DNA of 64,000 bases from Magnetococcales bacterium (lineage in GTDB: Bacteria > Pseudomonadota > Magnetococcia > Magnetococcales > JADFYX01), in assembly GCA_002753565.1 (NCBI GenBank), contig PEAM01000011.1, positions 59,917-123,916 on the forward strand. The letters are read 5' to 3'. The notes under the pieces were generated by a model that made no database searches, had not been told where the DNA came from, and saw nothing but the letters and a program-made list of their open reading frames with translations. Position numbers and translations under genes: made by a program. Shown here in pieces: positions 35,514 to 42,467 of this stretch; the stretch's first letter is position 1; each line of letters begins with the position of its first letter.

Positions 35514-36805
35514 GCTCCCTCCTTGTGGGCTGTCACGATCCAGACCGGAGATTCGGGCACCAACCGGTTCATCTCTAAAATGGGCTTTGAACGGTTGATC
35601 TGAACCTGGGTAACGTGCCAATCCATGGTTGACGTTTTCAGAGTTGTCAGGGCTTGGTTGAGGTTTTCCAGGGTGATAAAGTTCATCACCAACCGACCTT
35701 TGGGGGTCAGTCGTTGCTGGGCCAGTAGGATCAACTCGGCCAGGTTGCCCCCGGAGCCGCCAATAAAAACGGCATCGGGGTCGGGCCACTCAGCCAACCC
35801 TTGAGGGGCAAGCCCTGCCAGAAGTTGATAGTTGGCAATCTGTAGCTTGGCTTGATTCTCCCGGATAGTCTGAAGCCGACCTGGGTTTTTTTCGATGGCA
35901 TAGACCCACCCCTCAGGGCAGAGCCGGGCGGCCTCCAGCCCCACGCTGCCACTACCGGCGCCAATGTCCCAGAGGGTGCTGTCGGGCTGTAGGGAGAGGG
36001 CGGCCAGAGAGATGGCTCGGATCTCCTGTTTGGTGATCAGGCCAGTGGTCTGTCCATGGGGAAGAAACCGGCTGTCTTTGATCCCCAATACCGGCTCTCT
36101 GGCTGTGTGTGGCTCTGTTTTTCCTATGCGCTGCAGGATAACCACATTAGGCTCTTTAAAGGGGGTGTTAAGCGCTTGAGAAGGGGAGAGGTCTGCCGCT
36201 ACCTGCTCTTGGGGTGTGGTAAGCTGTTGGGCGATGGTCAGCAGAAAATGGTCTTCCAAGCCGCTCTGTTGGAGCATCCGGGCAATGCGGTGGGGATTGT
36301 TGGCTGGGCTGGTCAGCAGGGCGATGGTCTCTGCATGCTGGAGAGCTTGAAACAGCGGGTAGAGAGGGTGGTCCAGGCTGCTATCCAAAGACCATTCACC
36401 CCCATCTTTGGCATGGACCGAGAGCAGTCGGGCGTTGTGCCACGGTAGGGATAGCCGGGCAAAGGCGATTTGAAGGGTGGAGACATTCTCTTGTACCCGA
36501 ATCGATCCACGGGGGAGTTTTTTATTCAGATAGCCAGCAATACCATGGAAGAGAGGATCGCCGGTGGCAAGCAGCACAACCCGCTGCCTGGCCTGTTGGG
36601 CCACTGAGATCCACCCAGGCAGAGCGCGGATCTGGCCAGAAAAGGAGCGCTGTTTGGCCTCCTGGGCAAAAAGCGGGGAGAAGCGCTCTAAAAAACGGGC
36701 ATCCCCCAAGATAAGATCCCCTTGGCTTATTCGCTCTTTGGCCACAGAGGTCAGCAGAGCGGGGCCGCCATCATGGACGCCGATTATCCAGCAGGGATTA
36801 TCCAT
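35510..36805 (-). CDS. cbiET: Fused CbiE-CbiT: precorrin-6Y C5,15-methyltransferase
   Basis: 431 residues. The N-terminal half (about 1-210) is a CbiE tetrapyrrole methylase: CWIIGVHDGGPALLTSVAKE, then VVLLATGDPLFHGIAGYL. The C-terminal half (about 230-425) is a CbiT-type methyltransferase with TKQEIRAISLAALSLQPDS and the SAM-binding DIGAGSGSVGLEAARLCPEG. Together they methylate C5 and C15 and decarboxylate the C12 acetate. Fused CobL/CbiET proteins of this length are common. The gene overlaps cbiD by 8 bases and cbiL by 4. Confidence 0.94.
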   Translation of the reverse strand: MDNPCWIIGVHDGGPALLTSVAKERISQGDLILGDARFLERFSPLFAQEAKQRSFSGQIRALPGWISVAQQARQRVVLLATGDPLFHGIAGYLNKKLPRGSIRVQENVSTLQIAFARLSLPWHNARLLSVHAKDGGEWSLDSSLDHPLYPLFQALQHAETIALLTSPANNPHRIARMLQQSGLEDHFLLTIAQQLTTPQEQVAADLSPSQALNTPFKEPNVVILQRIGKTEPHTAREPVLGIKDSRFLPHGQTTGLITKQEIRAISLAALSLQPDSTLWDIGAGSGSVGLEAARLCPEGWVYAIEKNPGRLQTIRENQAKLQIANYQLLAGLAPQGLAEWPDPDAVFIGGSGGNLAELILLAQQRLTPKGRLVMNFITLENLNQALTTLKTSTMDWHVTQVQINRSKPILEMNRLVPESPVWIVTAHKEGA

Positions 36806-37916
36806 GGCTCTTTCCCTCTACTCGGGCTAACAGTTTGCCTGCAAAATCAAACGCCAATACGGTTGCCCGGCACTCTGCGGGCAGGCGGGATTGCATGGAC
36901 TCTATCGCCTCCTGGGCCAACAGTTGGTAAAAAGGGGACTCCAAACCCTGCTCGGCAAGGTGGTCGGCGGCATGGCGTACCGTTACCCCTTGGGCGATCA
37001 GGCGGCAGCTGTTTTTGTTGGCTCCGGCTTGGGCTGCCAACTGGGCAACCCGCTGCATGTCCAAGCTGTTTTTATGGGCGTGGGTGTTCTCCATTCCCTG
37101 ACCGATTTTAGCCAGCTTTCCCACCATGGCAGCCACAATAACATGGGGAATGCGGGCCTGCCCGGCACTTTTCATGGCGGCACCAAAAAAGTCGCCCATC
37201 TGAATGAAAGCGTAGTCGGGAAGATCAACCATCTGGCTCATGGCAAACCGTTCGGTTCGGCGTCCCGTGGTAAAAACAACCGGGGAAACCTGCAGGGCAG
37301 CGGCCGCTTCAACCGCCTGCCTTACCGAGGCCTTATAGGCGGAGGTGGAGTAGGGATGGACAACTCCTCCCGTACCCAGAATGGAGATGCCGTTGACAAT
37401 ACCCAGCCGTCCATTGAGGGTTTTTTTAGCCATAATCTCTCCATCGGGCACCGAGATGGTCACCTCCAGCCCGGTTTTAACCAAGAGATCTTGAGCAACA
37501 TAGCGGACGTTATCGATAATATTTTGTTGAGGAATCGGGTTGATCGCCGCCTCTCCGACCGGCAACCCCACACCGGGCCGGGTGACCCGGCCCACACCGG
37601 CTCCCCCCAAGAGAACAATCTGATGCGGGTGGCTGGGTAGCCACCTGACCTGCGCTGTCAGGTGGGCGCCGTGGGTGACATCGGGATCGTCACCGGCATC
37701 TTTAATGACCACGGCTATGGCCAGATTATCCTCTATTTTTCCCGCGGCAACCGGAAACAGAACCTGTTGACCATTGGGGAGGGTGGTCTCTACCGAACGG
37801 GGTAGCTCTCCTCTGATCAGCCCCAGAGTAGCTGCTCGGGCGGCGGCGGCAGAACAGGCTCCTGTGGTAAACCCGGTTCGGGTTCCCTTGGAAAAAGTTT
37901 TGTCCCCCTTTTTCAA
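36798..37916 (-). CDS. cbiD: Cobalt-precorrin-5B C1-methyltransferase
   Basis: 372 residues. The family start RTGFTTGACSAAAARAATLGL is present, followed by GGAGVGRVTRPGVGLPVGEAAINP and the central GIVNGISILGTGGVVHPYSTSAYK. CbiD replaces CobF of the aerobic route and is a marker of the cobalt-early pathway. The start overlaps the cbiC stop by 4 bases and the stop overlaps cbiET by 8, so the genes are tightly coupled. Confidence 0.95.
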   Translation of the reverse strand: MKKGDKTFSKGTRTGFTTGACSAAAARAATLGLIRGELPRSVETTLPNGQQVLFPVAAGKIEDNLAIAVVIKDAGDDPDVTHGAHLTAQVRWLPSHPHQIVLLGGAGVGRVTRPGVGLPVGEAAINPIPQQNIIDNVRYVAQDLLVKTGLEVTISVPDGEIMAKKTLNGRLGIVNGISILGTGGVVHPYSTSAYKASVRQAVEAAAALQVSPVVFTTGRRTERFAMSQMVDLPDYAFIQMGDFFGAAMKSAGQARIPHVIVAAMVGKLAKIGQGMENTHAHKNSLDMQRVAQLAAQAGANKNSCRLIAQGVTVRHAADHLAEQGLESPFYQLLAQEAIESMQSRLPAECRATVLAFDFAGKLLARVEGKSHG

Positions 37917-38578
37917 TGAGGTTTGCCCAAAGCGATATCCATCAAGGCGTGCAGGGTCGCAACAGCCAGTGTTGACCCACCTTTGGAGCCTTGAATGGAG
38001 ATCCAGGGGACCTCGTCTACCTTCATCAAGGCCTCTTTAGACTCAGCCGCCGAGATAAAGCCCACCGGCACCCCGATAATCAGGGCTGGGCGCAGGTTCT
38101 CCTCTTTGATCAGCCGAATCATCTCCAGCAGGGCAGTCGGTGCATTACCCACTGCGGCAACGCCCCCTTCTAACAGCCCCTGTCGCCAAGCGGTTCGCAC
38201 GGCCTGTACAGTTCGGGTGGTGGCCTCTTTTTTGGCGAGGGCTATCACCTGGGGGTCGGCGTTAAATTGATAGACCGTCACACCAAGAGGTTCGAGCCGT
38301 CTCTGCGTGACACCGGCTCGAATCATCTCCACATCCACCACCAAGGGGGCGCCCCGTAAAAAGGCGCTGGTAGCGGCTAAGATGGCCTCTGGGTGAAAAT
38401 GGGTGATGCCGTTAAAGTCAAAATCGCCGCTGGTGTGGATCAGGCGGCGGACCACATTCCACTGTTGAGGGTCATAGTGGCTGTGGTCTCCGGCACGCTC
38501 TTCGATAACTCGAAAGGAGGCCGATTCGATAGCGGCCCCAGCCGGAACAATAGGGGGAGAGGGGGGGGTGTTAGGCAT
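37913..38578 (-). CDS. cbiC: Precorrin-8X/cobalt-precorrin-8 methylmutase
   Basis: 221 residues. The catalytic His is in VVRRLIHTSGDFDF (residues ~43-56). Other family blocks are FLRGAPLVVDVEMIRAGV and the C-terminal IGVPVGFISAAESKEAL and SKGGSTLAVATLHAL. It moves the C11 methyl group to C12, giving hydrogenobyrinate or cobyrinate. It starts 5 bases after the cbiX stop and overlaps cbiD by 4. Confidence 0.95.
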   Translation of the reverse strand: MPNTPPSPPIVPAGAAIESASFRVIEERAGDHSHYDPQQWNVVRRLIHTSGDFDFNGITHFHPEAILAATSAFLRGAPLVVDVEMIRAGVTQRRLEPLGVTVYQFNADPQVIALAKKEATTRTVQAVRTAWRQGLLEGGVAAVGNAPTALLEMIRLIKEENLRPALIIGVPVGFISAAESKEALMKVDEVPWISIQGSKGGSTLAVATLHALMDIALGKPH

Positions 38579-38583
38579 TGGAA

Positions 38584-39417
38584 TTACTCATGGTGATGAT
38601 GGGGAACATGGGCCTGGGCAATCTCTCGAAACTTACAGCCGTCACACTCCATCATGGGGGTGGGCTGGTCGCCACGGGCCTCTGCCAGTCGTTGGTTCAT
38701 CAGTTCGACCAACTTATCGTTAACACCCAGATAGTTGGCCTGGGCAATAGCCAGTTGTGGATATTGACCCTGAAGTCGTTTCACCTGATTGGTTATCCGT
38801 TTAATCAGCCGTCCGGTAAAAAGGTAGTACGGTAGAACCACCACCTGCTTCATCCCCAGTTTTTCCATCTTCTGGACAACCCCTTCCAGCCGGGGGTAGG
38901 TGACGCCGGTAAAGGCATATTCGACCAGGTCGTGGCGGGTGGTTTCATAAATCCAGCGTGCCATTTTAGCCACCTCACCGTTGGCCGATTGGTCTGAAGA
39001 GCCACGGCCCAGAAGAATAACGCCGGTATTTTTCGGGTCTGGTAAATCCAGAGAGACCATGGCACTGTGCAGCCGCATACGCAAGAGTTTTAAAACCAAT
39101 TCATCACAGCCCAAATGCCGACCATACACAAACCTCACCTGAGGAAACCGCTTGCGAGCCTTTTCCAGGTGGCCGGGAATCTCCATTTTTACATGTCCGG
39201 CCGCATTGAGAATCAGGGGCAGAGCGATGACCCGGTCGGCCTTTTGAGCCGCTCTCTCCAGTCCGGTATCGAGCAGAATGTCGGCAAACTCGATAAAGCA
39301 GACTTCGATTCTCTCTTCCGGGTGTTTGGTGCGCCAATAGTCAGCAAAGTCTTCTACTTCTTGGTTTCCTTCGGTCTCACGGGAGCCGTGGCCGATCAGC
39401 AGTATGGTTTCAGACAT
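38584..39417 (-). CDS. cbiX: Sirohydrochlorin cobaltochelatase, long CbiX type
   Basis: 277 residues with two chelatase-like halves: ILLIGHGSRETEGNQEVEDFADYW (catalytic His near residue 10) and ALPLILNAAGHVKMEIPGHLEKA; the second half has GVILLGRGSSDQSANGEVAK and VVVLPYYLFTGRLIKRI. The C-terminal tail contains MECDGC, the MXCXXC pair that binds an Fe-S cluster in long CbiX proteins, and ends HVPHHHHE, a His-rich metal-handling stretch. It inserts cobalt into sirohydrochlorin, the first committed step of the cobalt-early pathway. It lies 15 bases after cbiF. Confidence 0.94.
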   Translation of the reverse strand: MSETILLIGHGSRETEGNQEVEDFADYWRTKHPEERIEVCFIEFADILLDTGLERAAQKADRVIALPLILNAAGHVKMEIPGHLEKARKRFPQVRFVYGRHLGCDELVLKLLRMRLHSAMVSLDLPDPKNTGVILLGRGSSDQSANGEVAKMARWIYETTRHDLVEYAFTGVTYPRLEGVVQKMEKLGMKQVVVLPYYLFTGRLIKRITNQVKRLQGQYPQLAIAQANYLGVNDKLVELMNQRLAEARGDQPTPMMECDGCKFREIAQAHVPHHHHE

Positions 39418-39432
39418 GGTTGGGTCGTATCC

Positions 39433-40209
39433 TTAGGAAGAGGCCTTGCGGAATCCGTGTCCGAAGGCGGGGTTGTAGAGTTTGGACTGTGGCGTTCCCC
39501 GACGCTGACAGGCCCCCAGGGCGGGGCTGACAATAATCATGCTTTGGCTTTTAATGTTGGCTGCCGAACACTGTTGTTCAATATTGGCGAGGGTGCCGCG
39601 AATAATCTGCTCTTCTCCGGCCCAGGTGGCTTTGTGGACCACCAAAACCGGGGTCTCCTCTCCCAGGCCAGCCGCCGTTAACTCTTGATGAATGCGGGGC
39701 CAGAGGGCGATGGAGAGGTGGATGCAGAGGGTGGTACCATGACGGGCCAGATCTCGAAGCTGTTCTCGGGCCGGCATGGGGGTCCGCCCTTCAACTCGGG
39801 TCAAGATAATGGTCTGGGTGGTCTCTGGCAGGGTCAGGGTCTCCAGGGCTGCAGCGGCTGAAGCCAGAGAGGAGGGGACTCCGGGTACCGATTTAATCTC
39901 TAAACCGGCATCCATCAAGGGTTGGGCCATTTCAGCCAGGGCGCCGTAGATGGCAGGGTCTCCGGTCTGTAGTCTGACCAGGGTTTCACTCTTCTGACTC
40001 TGCTTGACGAGCCAATCGGTCATCTGCTCCAGGGTCATGCCGCTAGAGTCTGCAATGACACACTGAGGAGAGGCAAAGTTCAGATGTTCCGGGCTAACCA
40101 GAGAGCCAGCATAAAGAATGGCTCCCGCCTGGGAGAGGAGATCCCGACCCCGAATGGTGATCAGATCCGGTGAACCCGGCCCGGCACCCACAAACCAGAC
40201 TGTTGCCAT
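39433..40209 (-). CDS. cbiF: Precorrin-4/cobalt-precorrin-4 C11-methyltransferase
   Basis: 258 residues from ATG 40209; the longer open frame upstream runs into the riboswitch and is not coding. It shows the methylase start ATVWFVGAGPGSPDLITIRG, the blocks ILYAGSLVSPEHL and VRLQTGDPAIYGALAEMAQ, and VPSSLASAAAALETLTLPE. It methylates C11. It is the first gene after the cobalamin riboswitch (about 125 bases upstream) and heads the cbiF-cbiH run, so all eight downstream genes are likely under B12 control. Confidence 0.95.
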   Translation of the reverse strand: MATVWFVGAGPGSPDLITIRGRDLLSQAGAILYAGSLVSPEHLNFASPQCVIADSSGMTLEQMTDWLVKQSQKSETLVRLQTGDPAIYGALAEMAQPLMDAGLEIKSVPGVPSSLASAAAALETLTLPETTQTIILTRVEGRTPMPAREQLRDLARHGTTLCIHLSIALWPRIHQELTAAGLGEETPVLVVHKATWAGEEQIIRGTLANIEQQCSAANIKSQSMIIVSPALGACQRRGTPQSKLYNPAFGHGFRKASS

Positions 40210-40333
40210 GTTACCAACCCAAAAAAAGAAAAAAGGGGTGTTGTCAACAGAGGCAGACAGAAACAGAACGATAGAGAAAAGGTTTTTCCCTAACCGTCCG
40301 TGTCGCCCGCTGCAACACGATAGCGGTATGGAC

Positions 40334-40515
40334 TCAGGCCGGTCTACGGACTCACAAGGGGCGTGTAAAGCGGACAGGCTGCCTTCCCACACTCTACTTG
40401 CAGTGCAGTGGCTGTTTAGCCTGAGTTTCCCTTGATTACCGTTGCAGGGGCAGTGTTGGACTTTCGCCATGATTGAAAAAAAAAGGCGATCACCGACTTC
40501 CCGGACACCTGAATC
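40334..40515 (-). promoter_or_regulatory. Cobalamin (AdoCbl-type) riboswitch
   Basis: Read on the minus strand the segment has the known cobalamin-riboswitch landmarks in order: CAGGTGTCCGGGAAG near the 5' end (about 40512), GGTGATCGCC, GCCCCTGCAACGGTAA, AAGGGAA, the B12-box-like CAGCCACTGC, GGGAAGGC, and the closing GTAGACCGGCCTG near 40335. It lies between the cbiA stop (40567) and the cbiF start (40209), so it should repress cbiF-cbiH when adenosylcobalamin is plentiful. A terminator or site-sequestering stem for the switch could not be assigned with certainty. Confidence 0.93.
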
Positions 40516-40566
40516 ACAATGTAAATAATACCTGACCCCAGACTACCACGCTGGGGTGCGCAGAAG

Positions 40567-41886
40567 TCAAGGAAATATGCCACCCAGCCAACGAGCACAA
40601 ACCCTCGGTTGAGAAGCAAAATACCAGTGAACATACGAGGCACGTACCCCCAGATGAGCAACCCCTCCATCACCTCTGTCCAACTCAAAGGCGGGAAGCA
40701 GAGAGGTGGTGGCTCGTTTGGAGTGGTGGAATTCGTGGCCTCTGGCCCCGGAATGCTCTTGGCGATAGCCCAGACCAGCCAACTTATTCCCCATGGTGGT
40801 GTGGATAGGGAGAACAGCTGCCATAGGCCACGATTTTCCCTCTTTATCGGTCAGGCTCTCGCCCAGAGCCATCATGCCACCGCACTCGGCCAGAATGGTC
40901 CCGCCCTGCTGGGCGAAATGGTGGATGCTTTGCCAACTGGTCGAGGTGGAGAGCTGTGGACAATACAGCTCCGGGTAGCCCCCCGGCAGCCAGAGACCCT
41001 GGCTGTTGTTTGGCAGAGGCTCTCCGGCCAGGGGAGAAAAAAAACAAAGCTCAGCCCCCTCTGCTTGTAGCCACTCCAGATTGGCCGGATAGATAAAGCA
41101 AAAGGCCCGATCTTTTGCCACCGCAATCCGTCGTCCCTCAAGCAGGCCAGACCCTGCTTGAGGAAAAGAGGGGGTAGAAGAGGGTGGGGAGGCCGTCTTT
41201 TGTACCGCCTGGAGCAGGGTTTGGGGTTCCATATGCAGGGCAGCGACAAGTTTATCCCAAGGGGGTGCGCTCTCCTCCTCTGGTTGGATCAGCCCAAGGT
41301 GACGCTCTCTGAGAATCATATCATCCCGGCGTTCCATCCATCCCACCAAAGGGGGGAGCTGGTTGTCATCCAGCAGGGTACGCAATAGCTGGGCATGGCG
41401 GTCGCTACCGACTTGATTGGCGATGATTCCACCAATGGTAAACCCCTGAGCCGCCTGAACAAACCCAGCAACAAGGGGAACAATCGAGCCTGCCATACCA
41501 CGGGCATTAACCACCAAAATAACCGGTAGTTCCAGGGTGCGGGCCAGATCAGCCGTCGAACCGGCTCCTCCCACCCCAGATTTTCCATCATAAAGACCCA
41601 TCACCCCCTCGACGATACCCAGGGCAGTACCTCTTTTACGATAAAACAGATCTCGGCAGTGGCCCTTTCCCACCATAAAGGTATCCAGACTGTAGGAGGG
41701 GCGTTGACAAACAGCTTGGTGCCAAAAGGGGTCGAGATAGTCCGGTCCTGCCTTGAACGGGGCTACCTCGATACCCTTTTGCTTGAGGGCAGACATCAAG
41801 GCCAGAGTCAAGGTGGTTTTGCCAGATCGAGATTGGAGGCCGGCAACAATAAATCCGGCAGGAGTAAGGCGTGGGTTGGAAGTCAT
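40567..41886 (-). CDS. cbiA: Cobyrinate a,c-diamide synthase
   Basis: 439 residues from ATG 41886 (an in-frame ATG 24 bases upstream is less likely). The P-loop-like start is FIVAGLQSRSGKTTLTLAL, then VAPFKAGPDYLDPFW and EGVMGLYDG, the diagnostic CbiA blocks. The C-terminal glutaminase-like domain (about 250-435) has GLWLPGGYPEL, the nucleophile Cys in ILAECGG and GHEFHHS. It amidates the a and c side chains using glutamine and ATP. It is encoded upstream of the riboswitch, so it may escape the control that acts on the genes below it. Confidence 0.95.
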   Translation of the reverse strand: MTSNPRLTPAGFIVAGLQSRSGKTTLTLALMSALKQKGIEVAPFKAGPDYLDPFWHQAVCQRPSYSLDTFMVGKGHCRDLFYRKRGTALGIVEGVMGLYDGKSGVGGAGSTADLARTLELPVILVVNARGMAGSIVPLVAGFVQAAQGFTIGGIIANQVGSDRHAQLLRTLLDDNQLPPLVGWMERRDDMILRERHLGLIQPEEESAPPWDKLVAALHMEPQTLLQAVQKTASPPSSTPSFPQAGSGLLEGRRIAVAKDRAFCFIYPANLEWLQAEGAELCFFSPLAGEPLPNNSQGLWLPGGYPELYCPQLSTSTSWQSIHHFAQQGGTILAECGGMMALGESLTDKEGKSWPMAAVLPIHTTMGNKLAGLGYRQEHSGARGHEFHHSKRATTSLLPAFELDRGDGGVAHLGVRASYVHWYFASQPRVCARWLGGIFP

Positions 41887-42148
41887 GGTTACTTTCTTGG
41901 CTAGGAACAAATGGTTGTTTTTATCTATCGAAACGGTCGAGAGAGAATCATCTGTATAAGTTAATAAATGAGTAGATGAATAGAAAAGAAACTCGGTGCC
42001 ATCCCCCCTTTACCATACATCATCCTTTGAGAAAAGAGCAGACACCCTGTACCGTGCGTTCAGAAAGTGGCGGCAGGAAGATCAAACGAGCCGTTAGATC
42101 GATAACCGTACAAGAAAGGCCAAAGAGCTTGATGGGAGAGACCGAATA

Positions 42149-42463
42149 ATGGTCATTGTCTTGAAAAGTAGGGATTTGATGCGTCGGGTGCGGCTCTCTT
42201 CTGCCTGGAAGGGAGCGGGCCATACCGTATTGGAACGTCAAGGGGGTGAGAGGGTGGATCTGATTGTGGTGGATCTTGCCCTGCCCGATGCCATGGAGCA
42301 GATTAAGGGGGATCGAACATCCCACCCCCAGATCACCTTGCTGGCTTTTGGACCCCACACCGATGAAGCAGCACTCCAAGAGGCCAAAACTGCTGGCGCC
42401 CACCAAATTGTCTCTCAGGGGGGGGTTGTCAAGCATGTTCTCGGTCTGGCCAAAGAGAGCTAA
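42149..42463 (+). CDS. Small receiver-like (pseudo-receiver) protein
   Basis: 104 residues. It follows a CheY-like alternation: MVIVLKSRDLMRRV as the first strand and helix, VDLIVVDLALPD with an Asp at the usual phosphorylation position (near 42), then ITLLAFGPHTD and HQIVSQGG. The acidic pair of the first loop is reduced to one Asp (SRD), and the conserved Lys before the last strand is replaced by Gln, so normal phosphotransfer is doubtful. It converges on the FecR-domain gene (stops 4 bases apart) and may act as a protein-interaction module. GGGAGAG lies upstream of the ATG. Confidence 0.6.
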   Translation: MVIVLKSRDLMRRVRLSSAWKGAGHTVLERQGGERVDLIVVDLALPDAMEQIKGDRTSHPQITLLAFGPHTDEAALQEAKTAGAHQIVSQGGVVKHVLGLAKES

Positions 42464-42467
42464 GCCC

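Noticed and set aside
35514..35789. N-terminal extension of the cbiL reading frame
   Set aside because: It reads antisense-free through the cbiET coding sequence in another frame. The ATG at 35513 gives the ATGA overlap and the normal family start.
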